Source: Amylostereum areolatum (Eukaryota > Basidiomycota > Agaricomycetes > Russulales > Stereaceae). From it: a stretch of DNA of 64,000 nt. A model generated the notes under the pieces. It was not told the DNA's origin, did no database searches, and saw only the letters and a list, made by a program, of their open reading frames with translations. The position numbers and the translations under genes were made by a program. Shown here one piece after another: positions 45,202 to 57,064 of this stretch (position 1 is its first letter; every line of letters starts with the position of its first letter). The DNA is taken from NCBI GenBank assembly GCA_012932865.1, contig SAXG01000048.1, forward strand, positions 186,001-250,000. Direction: 5' to 3'.

Positions 45202-48200
45202 CTACAACGGCTCGTACGACACCAACCGGTCCTCGGGGATATCCTCGAACCTCGACTCGTCCACGGTGACCAACCACGTCCCCATGCCCTTCTCGCGCAG
45301 CTTCAGGATCGCGCCCTTGTACTTGCCGTCGAGCGCGACGCACTGGCCGTGCGGGCGCGACGGCGGCACGGGCACGAGGTACATGATCGGTACCACGCGG
45401 CTCTCGGGGCTCTCCTTCGTCCCGAACCGCACGTTCGCCGTCGCCGTGAGCCCGCTGTCCGGGTTGAGCACCGAGAGCACGATCCCCTCCTTGCCCTCCA
45501 TCAGCCCGCGGTCCCACTCCATGAACCCGTCGTCGCCCCGCGTGCCGAGCACGCGCACGCGCATGCCCGCGCGGTGTGCTCTGAACGCGTCTTCGCCGAG
45601 CCAGTTCTTCGAAAGCTCTGTGGACAAGCAGGATGTTAGCGAGCCAGAAAAATACAGCTAAAAGAAAGACCCACCAAACGACGTGTTGATCGGCTCGAAC
45701 GAGGCCGAAACCGCGGGGGTCTCTGCAGAAGATTCGCCCCAACCGGCATAGATACCGGCGGGGGTCTTCGCGCTGAACCCGCCGTATCCTCCTGCAGCAG
45801 GGGTTGGCGCTGTCGCCGCTGGTGTCGGCGCACCCCATCCTCCAGGCGTAGGCGCGGACATGCCACCTTCGTCCTAAACCAACATCGTGAGTAGCCACAC
45901 ACGACATGAAGAAGAGCACGAAAGCCTACCCATTGGCCACCCCAGCGTCCAGGTGTAGCGCCGCCCCATGTTGGGTTCGCTGACGGGCGACCAGGTGTCG
46001 CACCGCCGAATCCACCGTCTCTTCCTTGGGCAGGAGACGTTCCCCATGCCGAGTTTGAGGGCGGCTTGGGCGAGTTCCAGCCGGCATTGTTTGGGTTCGG
46101 CGTCGCACCACCCCAGCCCCCGCTGCTCCCGCCGCCGCCAGAGGCATAGGGATTGGGTGTTCGCGAGGATGTTGCCCAGGCCGATCCCGCATTCTCCGAT
46201 GCATACGGATTGGGGGTCTTCGACCCAGCGTTCCACGCGGGTGTACGGCCTCCGTCTTGTTGGGCGTAGGGGTTGGGAGTCCGCGATGAGCCATTCCAGG
46301 CGGGGGTTTTCCCTGAACCATCGGCGTAGGGATTGGGTGTGCGCCCGGATCCTCCCCACGCGGGCGTGCGGTTGGACTGTGCATACGGATTCGGCCCGCT
46401 CTTCGGCTTCCCGCTCCATGGTGAACCAGGCCCGGACATGGGCGGACCCATGCCAGAATAAGCACCCTCCAAAGGCTCAAGGGTTCCGTTGGCGCTGGAT
46501 GGACGATGTCAGCAAGCGACTACAAACGCCTGGACCGGCACGCACTTTCGTCGCCTGAGCTTTTCCTTGTCGATGGTGATCACCTTGTTGCCGGTGTTCA
46601 GCTCGACGCGAGCGATGGGTCCGTTGGTGTCCTTGATGGTGCCGTTGTAGCCCTTATTAGGACCTTTGACGACGGTGACGAAGATCCCAATTAGCCTGTC
46701 CCTAGGGCCCCGACCGATGTTCCCCGAGCCGACCATACCGCCGCCATTCATGGCAGGGTTCATCTTCGAGAGGTCGGTTCCGGGCTTCATAGCGTTGCCC
46801 TTGGGCGCCAGGGAGACCAAGGAGCGGGCCCGGGTGACGAACACCCCTCCATTCTCCGTGACGTCGCGGTTGTGGAGGAACGCGAAGAATGACTGGTGAA
46901 TGTGGAGGACCCGACCTTTCCGACCCTGGTAAAAACGATATTAGACACACGGGAAATACTCAAGGACGAATGGGTGGGTGTACCTCGCCGTCGTTCTCCT
47001 TGACGTTGTCGTTTTTGCGCAGTTCGTGGCCTTCAGCGTCCGTCGCAATGGCCCGGTTCGAGTCGCGTCGCATGGAGATTTGGTGCGGGTGGACCAGGCG
47101 TGTTTGCCCATTTTGATCTAGAACGCGGAACGAGTCTCGCTCCGTTTTGTAGATAACGCCAACAGTTTGTTGACTGCGAGGAGCATTAGTCCAGTCGAAA
47201 TGGAAAAAGGAAAGCACCGCAACGCACTCAAGCTGAACGAGATCGTGGAGCTCGTAGTCGCCGACGATGTTGGTGCTTGCGCCGACTTCGGACGCCTCCC
47301 GAAGGTCCTTGGAGAACACCGACACCTACATGGCGTGAGCAAGAGAAGAACGATGAAAGGGGATCGACGTACCTCCTGCATGGACATATCTGACAAGAAT
47401 GTCACGACGTTGTCGGCGACCGAAACGACGAGACCGGTTTCATCGGCGTTCTTCCCCGCCATGACCTTGACGTGGTCTCCTGCCTTGAACCGCTTGCGAA
47501 CGCTACGAGCGGGAACCTCGACCTTCTGTCCCTCCAGATCAACGCCGACAGGATTGAGCGTGACGACGTCCTGCGCGATGGAGTCCACGATACCATGGAC
47601 GCCCGCCTGTTCGCCTTCGAAGACCTCGACGTGATCGCCAGGCTGGAGAACGGCAATGGCGGCCTTGCGGGATGCTTCAGCAATGATGGAGAGATCGACG
47701 TTGTTCTCGCCTTCGGCGCCGTCCTGGCCGCGCGCGAAACGAGTGATCTCGTCGAGGGTCGGGTTGACGTTCTCCAGGACGAGCGCGTTGATCTTGTAGT
47801 CCTTCTCGATGAAGCCGTCCTTGAAGGTGTCGTTCTGGAAGACATAGACTTGATTCCGCTTGGAGACCGACTTGCGGCCGTAAACCTTGACGACTTCCTC
47901 GAAGTTGAAGAAACGCTGCGGGGAACGGATGCCAGTTGCGGACGGAATGCCCATCCTCTTGCGCTTCTTGCCGTCTGGGTTGGCTTCGTCCTTGGGGTTG
48001 AGGTCAATTCTGGGAATGAACTTGAGTCCGGCCTCCTCTCCGTTCTCTGTAACGTCCATGACTTGAGCGAGGTCGCCCTGGTACTTTCCGCGCTTGATAC
48101 GGACCCAGCTGCCGGGAGCCATGGTAAGATCTTGTTGCTTGATTTGCAGGAGACTAGACATTTCCTCGATGGGAACCAGCGTGACGCCACGGCTTGGGTA

Positions 48201-49135
48201 AATACCGACAAGACCTTGGCAGGCGTCGAGAACCTGTTTTTGACTGCGTGCTTCGACGTAAATCATGCCGATGAGGGAGTCGCGCTGGAAGGCGGAGAAG
48301 ATTTGGAGGGGATGGTTGGTGTATTCGTAGTCGATGGCCTTGCGCATGAGACTAAAGACAAGGTCGCGCTCCCTGCCAATCTGAGGTACGGGTCAGCGAA
48401 GGATGCTGTGCGAGAACGAGATACGCACCTTGCAACGAACTTGCCACAAATTGGCATCCTTCACGTCGGGCATGAGCAAACGCTGAGGGATATCGCTCAT
48501 GTCGCCCGTGTAATGTGTAGCCGAACGCTTGTTGCGCTGGCTAATGTCATTCGCAATGGCCACTAGGTCGCGGTCATCGAGCTCGCGGTGTCGTCGGTCG
48601 AGACGGGCGTGATGAAGCGACCTTCGTGCATCTTCTTCCTCGTCGCCCTCGACGCCGGGCTCCGCAATGAAAGCATCTACGGGGAAGTGCTATTAGCGAC
48701 GGCAATCCATTCGGACTTGAGCAGTGCGTACCACGACCAAAGTCGGCCTCTTCGTCGTCATCGTATTCCTCTTCGTCGTCGTCCACCTCGGCTTCGACAT
48801 CGAGGAAGCGGTTGACCGCTGGTCGCCTTCCGCGCCCACGCTGCACCGCAAAGGTCAGCGCCGCCCACGCACACTGAGGAGAAAGACAGTCGACGTACCT
48901 TTTGGCGTTTTTTACTTCGAACAGCGCCGTCGTCTTCATCTTCTTCATCGTCTTCATCGTCCTCTTCGTCCTCTTCGTCCTCCTCCTCTTCCTCCTCTTC
49001 TCTGAGTCGATGCTTGTCCTTCGACTTCCCCGTCGGTTGCACCTCCGCCTCTTCTTCTTCCTCTTCCTCCTCTTCTGGCTGCACTGGATCGGAACTTCGG
49101 TTCTGGTACATGGTCTCGTCTTCGGCGTCGGACAT
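45202..49135 (-). CDS. SPT5: Transcription elongation factor SPT5, 1149 aa
   Basis: Ten minus-strand exons: 48899-49135, 48732-48840, 48429-48676, 47373-48380, 47228-47325, 46984-47173, 46546-46925, 45930-46494, 45675-45873 and 45202-45617 (3450 nt). Residues 1-115 are strongly acidic. Then the NGN domain that binds SPT4 (ANLWQVRCKIGRERDLVFSL, GMIYVEARSQKQVLDAC) and a series of KOW domains (WVRIKRGKYQGDLAQVMDV, HVEVFEGEQAGVHGIVDSI, HVKVMAGKNADETGLVVSV, GIFVTVVKGPNKGYNGTIKD). The C-terminal repeat region has TPAWNGSSRTPNPYA-type units. A last KOW-like end reads MRVRVLGTRGDDGFMEWDRG. It acts with SPT4 on RNA polymerase II in the nucleus, coupling elongation to capping and processing. Divergent from the F-box gene at 49354, about 220 bp apart. 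Confidence 0.95.
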
Positions 49136-49353
49136 GGTGGTGGTTCGGAGGAAGGAAAGTAGGGTAGCGTTCGGAGGCTGGTGGACGTTAAGAGAGGGAG
49201 GAGGGTCACATCACGTCACGCGCTTCAGTCAATCACGTCCGCGTTAGTTACGTAATCTGTCGTCGTTGGCTCTGCGGCGGCATCGACACTCGAGCGAGCC
49301 GTCCACACCGCTTCATCTCCCAACTCCATGCACGAAAAAACCAACCCAATGCA

Positions 49354-51293
49354 ATGGGCTGCTTTACAGATCTTCCCATCGAACTCCTTCCTCTGATCAT
49401 CCAGCATGTGGTCCCCAAGTCTTCCTACCTGGCAAACCTATGTCTCGTGAACAGAACCTTTCACACGTTCACCATCGGGTCACTATACGAGAGGATCGTG
49501 ATATATCCATGGCATAAACAGGCCAAAGCCAAGGTGCGCCTGTTACGCTATGAACGTCTCGCGCCAGATGCTCAACGACGTCTTCAGATCGTCGACCTCT
49601 TCCGCACGCTCGCAGAGAATCCCCATTTGGCGCAGCAAGTCTCACGTCTGGGTGCGTCTGACCGCCTGCGCCGACCTTTTCATTCCGAGGAAGGAAGGTC
49701 AGATTTCAGGTTGGGAAACGCTTGACTGTTTCTCAGGAAACGGCAGTGAGGAAACGACGCTGAAAGCGAGGGTAAGATGACTTGTTTTCAGTGTCTCTCC
49801 TCACGGCCGTTTCTCCAGAAACAATCGAGCGTTTCTCGGGATTAACTCCACCCTCGATTCCCGGAACTATGGGCGTCGCAGCGCAACAGAGCCGCCCCTT
49901 TGGCTGACGCGTCTCCGTCGCAGAGATACGCGACTTCCCCCGGGTCCTGTCTTCCTACGAGGCGTACGAAGACCTCGAACGGTCCTGCATCCGCGGTATC
50001 GCAAATGCCACCAATCTACGCTCCTGCACATGGACCCGCGATGGCACCTTGAACACCGACATTCTTAAGGCCCTCCAAACATGCCCCAACCTTGCCGAAC
50101 TCGAGCTCAACGGGAACCATCAAGGCAACTACGACCCGCGCACGCTCGCCAGCTTCTCGCACCTGGAGAAGATCACTCTCATCATGCCCAGCAGCCCAGT
50201 CCTGAACATCCTTCCCCAGTGGATCGCCGCGACGGGCCCCCGTCTTCGTACACTCACTCTCATATGCAAAGTCAGCGTCTTCCGTCCCATCCCACTCGAT
50301 GATCAACCTCACCAAGTGTGCTAGGCAACACCGCTCGTCAACGACGCGCTGCTCGGCAACCTCTCGCCGCATCTTCGCCGCATCGAGCGTCTCTCCCTTG
50401 CCGGATGCCCCAAGGTCACACACGAAGGCGTATGGGCTGCGATCCGCCACAACGTCGGCGGAATCCGTGGCCTAGGCCTGGAAGGCCTGACACCTCACTT
50501 TGTGCGTTCGCATACCCCGACCCATCCACATTTTGTCGACCCCCCGAATGCAGGACATCGTCGCGCTCAGCGGCGAGTGCGCGCGCGCGGGGTTCCTGAC
50601 CTCCCTGGAGTCCTTCACGCTCACGATCCGCCCCGACCTCCTCACCGACGCTTGGATCGACGGCGCCTCTCGCCTCCTCTCGCAGTCACCCCTAGAAGCC
50701 TTCCAACTCTACGCGACCGACACGACCTCCAAAAGCTACAGCGCGGACGCCCTGTGCGCCCGCATCGTCGCCGGGCACGGCCCCCGGCTCGCCCGCTTCG
50801 CCTTCAACCGTCTGCGCCTCACCCAGGCCGCCATCACGGAGGTCTGCGTCCGCTGCACGGAACTTCAGCAGCTGTTCATGCTCGTCGATCCGACCGATCT
50901 GGTGAGCGGCCCGCCGTTCCGAGCCGACGCGCGCGACTGATCGAGCGTCGACCTTGCAGCCCTCGTTGGGTCCCGTCCTCGCCCGCGCCACGGCCCTGCG
51001 CACCGTGCACGTCAATCTGACCCACCGGCCCAAGGCGTACCACCCGCGAGACCAGGCGCACGCCCTCCTCTCCCACTGCAGTCCTACGGTGACCCAGCTC
51101 GGAATAGAAACGCGCGTGTGGCACGTAAGTCCTCCCCTGCCGCCTGTGGGTGGGTATATGCACTTTGCTTATCGGCGCGCGATAGGTGGATCGCATCATC
51201 GAGGAGCAGGATGGAAAGATGGTTGCGAGACGAGTGTTAGCGGCGTACGAGAGCCCAGATATTCCCGAGCAGTTCCTGGTCGTCCGCGCCTGA
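49354..51293 (+). CDS. F-box/LRR protein, 480 aa
   Basis: Six exons: 49354-49651, 49924-50270, 50325-50501, 50554-50901, 50960-51124 and 51186-51293 (1443 nt). The F-box is right at the N-terminus (FTDLPIELLPLIIQHVVP), followed by LANLCLVNRTFHTF. LRR-like repeats follow (CPNLAELELNGNHQG, HLEKITLIMPSSP, RIERLSLAGCPKVTHEGVW, CTELQQLFMLVDP). The end is VVARRVLAAYESPDIPEQFL-like. Presumed SCF substrate receptor. Intron 1 is unusually long for the locus (272 nt) and contains repeated GTTTCTC words. It shares its promoter region with SPT5. Confidence 0.75.
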
Positions 51294-53760
51294 ACCCCTT
51301 GCATGACGGTCCTCTTTCGTGCGACGTTCCGCGACTGTATTTTTTTTTACCTAAGTACGAGTCTCCGATTCCTGAACCCTGCACGCGCGGCCGCGACGTC
51401 GAGGAGCTCCTTCTCATACAGATAGCTGTCTTTCGACCAGCCCCCCATATCGAGGACCTGGGGTTTCTCTGAGCCCATCTTTCGGCATCCTGCAGGGCTG
51501 CTCTGGGTGGTATTGGGCCCCGTATGATCTCAATGCCTTCCTGTATGTACGCCAATTTATCCACTGATGACGTTGAGCCTCGAATGCATAGGCTCGTACC
51601 CAGCCGGTGTCAGGATTACTTATGGAAGAGGGGCGAAGTCCTGAGACCGACCCTCTTACATGTGGAAGTGTGTGTCATGCGAACGGACTGGGAACGAGGC
51701 GCCGTGGCCCGTCGAGAGTCATCTGAGCTCACTGTCTGTCACGATGGACATGGTCATCTTCCACCAAGTCCAAGGTTGAACGACGTGAGCATTTGAACTC
51801 GGTCGTTTGCGTTCATGTCTTTCCACTTACAGCTCTCTACCGCAAAAGACATCAACTGCATAGCATATGGGAAGATGTGGAATGTGCGCTCATACGACCC
51901 CGCCTCCGAGTTCACGAATGAATAAATCAAGCACTGGAATGTTTTAGACAAGACTGTACTGGACCACCGTGAATCCTGTCGAATGTTGACCTTGTTCGGC
52001 CCTCTCGTGAGGTGTATCTCATCGTAGGAGGGGCTTTGTGGGTCTTTGGGACCCAGGGATTCAAGGTCCGCAGAGAAGTATGTCTTCGAGTTGGCTACGT
52101 TCGACGCGTGGAGGTTTCCTACGAAGGGGGCATGCGATATCAGTACGGCCGTTGCATAAATCCCTATGAATTCGATCGCAAATGCGAGGAAAGGCGGGGG
52201 CGGAATCAGGCTGAATCGCACTCGCGAACCTGGCCGTCGTATTACGAGAGGTACATACACCGTCCACCTCGTGCGACACAAGCCAAGACCAACCCCTATA
52301 ACCGCCACCCCAAAGTCAATCAAAAGGCAAAGTGAATCGAAACCCCGTTCGAACGCATGTCCGAGCGACCTGGCCTGGATCGCGCGCGTGCGTCACGGTC
52401 AACTGACGACGCCTCGAAGCCCCCACGCACTTCTCCCGCTCCGACAGGCTTTTGACGAAGTATCTGATGCTCGTACCGCGGCCCTCGAAGCCAATTTGGA
52501 ACAAGCGTAGGCGTAGCCATAACCTTATGCTAGGCAGCCACCCCGTCGCAAGCCCGATCGCAGGCACGGTACCGCGGGCGCGCCAGAAAGGCTTCGTGCG
52601 CCGGGGTTAGGGGTTGGGGGTTGGGGGATGGCGTGGTCCTGGGATTCGGAAAGCCGAAGTGACATGTTTCGGAAGGGTGAGTCTGAGGGAACCGGGGCGA
52701 ATGAGGATACGTCCGTTGGGGGTGGGGGATTATAGGATGCCGTTCTGCTCGCGGCGGGACGGAGAGGGGGGGGGCTTTTCTTCGCACCGCGGGCGTGCCG
52801 GCCACGGCAAGGGCTCTTCCAAAGTGCTTCTTCCCATTGGCCCGCCGCTCGAAGCGGAAGGGTGGACTTCCTTTCGACTTGACGATGGGGGATCGGGCAG
52901 GATCGACGTCCGCTTTGGGGAGAGAACGTCGACGTCATGGGCGAAGCCGCGAATGCGGATGCGAATGGCGAGCGTGAAGTACATACGGTGGTGCCGTTTA
53001 TTGCTCGTAGACGGTGCGAGAAAGGTACCGACACGAACATACTAAGACCCGCTCCTCAAGCGAGCTGCTGCTTCTGCCGTCCCGATCGCAAGCCGTGCCA
53101 ACGATACCGCGGCCTGCCGTCGACCATCGACCGTCCTCCTTCCCAGCGGCAACGGAGTAAAGCCCAGCGCCCACCTCCCAAGCCGTCCCTTCCGCGCCCA
53201 AGCACGAAATAAGATCACACTCCCCGCGGCACGCGCCACATACGCCGATAAGAGGGCCGATAGGGCGGCGGGGGTGGGGAATGCGGGGAAGGGAGGTGCG
53301 GGGAATCCAGATATTGCGGTCCAGGCGGGGTCCCATGACGGGGGCTCTTGTCTTAGCGGGTGCCCATGTGTCCCCGCGGTCGCAAGGGCGCGCCAACACG
53401 ACCAAGGGGTTACATACCGAAAAATACGTTCGGTTGAGGTGACGGGGGCGTTGAACGTCGACGATTGGACCGGGAGAGAGAGAGGGTGGGCGGTGCCGAG
53501 GGGGAGAAGGTGAGCCGGGTGCGGGGGAGGACGAGGAGGAGGGGAACGAGACGGGGGAGTCCCGTGTTCCGGGCGCTAAGCGCGTCCTCGCCCCGCCGCT
53601 GATTGGCGCGCGCCCATGGCCCCCTTGCCCCATCCGGGAAGCGGGAGCCGGCCTGCGCCCCCGCTTCCGTATAATTACACGCTCCCCCATTCCCCTCCAC
53701 TTTCTCCCCATCCCCGTTCCCCAACGTATCCATCGTCGCATCGCATTCCAACGAACCACG
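51294..53760. other. Long intergenic region; one weak minus-strand frame
   Basis: About 2.5 kb. A minus-strand open frame at 51754-52323 (190 codons) includes GLGLCRTRWTVYVPLVIRR and FAIEFIGIYATAVLISHAP, but it has no recognisable domain or splice support. The right half (about 52550-53750) is GC-rich, has several G-runs, and forms the upstream region of the acetyl-CoA synthetase gene. No RNA gene seen. Confidence 0.35.
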
Positions 53761-56590
53761 ATGTCCGACGACGCCCCGCCTGCAGTGCCCATCCACCCCG
53801 TCGCGCCCCGTCTCAAGAACGGGCCCAAGGTTCCCCACATCGGCCCCCACATCGACGCCTACCGACTCGCGCACGCCGAGACCGTCGGCCACGAATCCGA
53901 CAAATGGTGGGCAAAGGTGCGTGCATCCAAGTTGTGCGCGCGGAGGGGAGCCGCGAGCTCATCGACGTCCGCGGCGGGGAACAGATGGCGAGAGAGACGC
54001 TCAGCTGGGACAGGCCGTTCCACACCGTGCGCGCCGGCGCCTTCGAGACGGGCGACATCGTATGGTTCCCCGAGGGCGGGCTCAACGCCTCCTACAACTG
54101 CGTCGACCGATGGGCGTTCAAACATCCCGATAAGGCGCGTCCCTTCCCCCATCTCACCCCCTTCTTTTCTCTGACACGCGTCAGTACAGACGGCGATCAT
54201 CTACGAAGCGGACGAGCCGCACGAGGGCCGCAACATCTCCTACGCCGAGCTCCTGCGCGAGGTCTGCTCGCTCGCGAACGTGCTCAAGTCGATGGGCGTC
54301 AAGAAGGGCGACACCGTCTCCGTCTATCTCCCCATGACCTGGCACGCCGTCGCCGCCTTCCTCGCCTGCGCCCGCATCGGCGCCATCCACTCCGTCGTCT
54401 TCGCCGGCTTCTCCGCCGAGGCCCTCCGCGATCGCGTCGTCGACTGCAAATCGCGCGTGCTGCTCACCGCGGACGAGGGCAAGCGCGGGGGGAAGACGAT
54501 CGCGACCAAGGCGATCGTGGACGCGGCCCTGCGCCAGTGTCCGCGCGTCGAGCATGTGCTCGTGCTGCGAAGGACGGGCAACGAGGTGGCGTGGACGGAG
54601 GGCAGGGATAAGTGGTGGCACGAGGAGACGGCGAAGGTGCCGAATTACTGCCCGCCGGAGATCATGGCGAGCGAGGACCCGCTCTTCATCCTCTACGTGC
54701 GTCCATCTCCGCGTTTGTGTTGGTGGCGTCCGAGGCTGATGGACGTCGGACATTGCAGACGTCAGGCTCGACGGGAAAGCCGAAGGGCGTCGTGCACACG
54801 ACAGCGGGGTATCTTCTCGGCGCCGCGCTCACGGTCAAGTACGTCTTCGACGTCCACCCGGACGACAAGTTCGCGTGCATGGCGGACGTCGGCTGGATCA
54901 CGGGCCACACGTTCGTCCCCTCCTCTCCCTTCTTTCATCACCCATTCACTAACCCCCTCTCACCAGTTACATCGTCTACGGCCCGCTCGCCAACGGCGTT
55001 TCCACCGTCGTCTTCGAATCGACGCCCGTCTACCCCTCCCCCGCGCGCTACTGGCAAACCGTCGAAAAGCACGCGCTCACGCAGTTCTACACCGCGCCCA
55101 CCGCCATCCGCCTCCTCCGCCGTCTCGGCGCGCACCACGCCGAGCCGCACGACCTCTCCTCCCTGCGCGTGCTGGGCTCCGTGGGGGAGCCGATCAACCC
55201 CGAGGCGTGGAACTGGTTCAACGAGCACGTCGGGCGGTTCGAGGCCGCGATCGTGGACACGTTCTGGCAGACGGAGACGGGCAGCATCGTCGTCACGCCG
55301 TTCCCGGGCGCGATCGAGACCAAGCCGGGGGCGGCGACGGTGCCGTTCTTCGGGATCGAGCCCGCGATTTTGGACCCGACGACGGGCGTGGTGCGTTCCC
55401 CTCGCTGCACTGCGTTGATGAGCGCCGCGATGCTGAACCGGGGGCGTTACAGGAGCTGAAGGGCAACAACGTCGAGGGCGTGCTGGTGCTCAAGTCGCCG
55501 TGGCCGTCGATCGCGCGCACGGTGTACGAGGACCACGCGCGGTACCTCGACACGTACATGCGCCCGTACCCTGGCGTGTTCTACACCGGCGACGGCGCCG
55601 CGCGCGACGAGCACGGGTATATCTGGATCAAGGGCCGGGTCGACGGTGCGTTCTTCCTGTCTTTCTTTCGTTCGTTCGTTCTTGCTGTCGGACTTTGCCG
55701 AGTTCCATTCCGCGCTGTCGTCCTCTTGCTTCGTCCGTACGAGCTGTCGGTTTCGTCCTTCCATGCTGGCTGTCATGTCATCCCCTCCCGGCTTTGTGCG
55801 GCCCGCGCCAGCGCACACCCCTCCTCCCCGTTTCAACCGACTGTCCTCTTCCTCCTCGTCGTTGTTGCCCGCGTGCTGACCCGTGATCGCGTTATCCCGA
55901 ATAGACGTCATCAACGTGTCCGGACATCGTCTGTCCACGGCGGAGATCGAGTCGGCGCTGATCATGCATTCGGGCGTCGCGGAGACCGCAGGTGGGTTCT
56001 CGTCGCTTTGGATTTTGGCTTTTTGGCTTTGGGTGCCAGTAAAGGCCTCGCGAAACCTTGCTGACGGATGCTATGATGGTTTCAGTGATCGGATGCGCGG
56101 ACGAGCTGACGGGCCAAGCCGTGTACGCGTTCGTCACGCTCAAGCCGTGCGTCACCTTCGTATCTTCGGGATCCACATCCTTCTGACGCGCTACTACTCA
56201 GGGAGTTCAAGTTCGACCCGTCGGACGAGTCCGGCCTCGTCAAGGAGCTCACCCTCCAAGTGCGCAAGGTGATCGGCCCGTTCGCGGCGCCGAAGAAGAT
56301 CTACGTCGTCGGGGACCTGCCTAAGACGCGCTCGGGGAAGGTGCGCGGTCCCGCTCCTTCGTCTCCCCCTTACCCTTACCTCTTCCCATGCCGCCCCTTT
56401 TTTTAAATCTTGTCTTGGTGCGATCGGTGTTGGACTTGCTGACGCGCGTCTCGGTGCGTAGATCATGCGCCGCATCATGCGCAAGATCGTCGCGGGCGAG
56501 GGCGACCAGCTCGGAGACCTCAGCACGCTCGCCGACCCCGCCGTCGTCGACACGATCAAGGCGAAGGTCGCCGCTGCCGGCGCGGCGTGA
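53761..56590 (+). CDS. facA/ACS1: Acetyl-CoA synthetase (AMP-forming), 665 aa
   Basis: Ten exons: 53761-53916, 53985-54134, 54190-54696, 54759-54910, 54967-55390, 55453-55645, 55905-55991, 56086-56146, 56202-56340 and 56462-56590 (1998 nt). The second intron has a GC donor (GCGCGT at 54135). Motifs: [10 protein letters not shown]; phosphate-binding loop [10 protein letters not shown] (about residues 272-281); [20 protein letters not shown]; hinge [16 protein letters not shown]; and the catalytic-lysine end PKTRSGKIMRR (about 617-626). It makes acetyl-CoA from acetate, ATP and CoA, feeding the glyoxylate cycle, lipid synthesis and histone acetylation. Length and start ([16 protein letters not shown]) agree with fungal orthologues. 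Which paralogue is meant cannot be told, so the symbol is a family name. Confidence 0.96.
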
Positions 56591-57064
56591 GTGTGCGTCC
56601 CGTGGAATTCGTACGAACGGAGTCTGGGGGATTCGTACGAACGCTGACCGGGGGGATTTGCATGAACGGTGACAGGGGAGGGGGGGTTCTTGCGAATGCC
56701 GATGGGGGGATTCTTGGGCGCGTTTGGAGGCGCGGCGGCTCATTTGCGGGACGTATGTTTATTTTCTGTTATGCTTCTCCGTGATTCGAATGCTAGCGAC
56801 GTGTACGATACGGTAATTCAGATGTAATATAGACTTGACGGCTTGCGGTGCTCGCGCGATGGGGAGGAGTGTTTGATTCGAGTAAGTACTTAGTAGTAGG
56901 TACAAAGCGAGGAGGTTTGCATATGAAGGTAAGTAGTAGGACTAGAAGTACATAGGTTCGAGAGCAACAGCAGAGGTGCAGGGTGTTTATAGTGGCACCG
57001 CAAGCCTGGCTGTACACGACGTATTGACGGCTACAGATACTTACACTGAAGATGAAATTGGATG
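56591..57064. other. 3' flanks of convergent ACS and NACHT genes; degenerate repeat
   Basis: Directly after the ACS stop there are three or four imperfect copies of an ATTCGTACGAACG(C/G) GGGGG-type unit between about 56607 and 56715. No gene seen. Confidence 0.45.

Noticed and set aside
51754..52323. Minus-strand open frame of 190 codons with a hydrophobic start
   Set aside because: No family recognised and no splicing or start context to support it; not listed as a gene.
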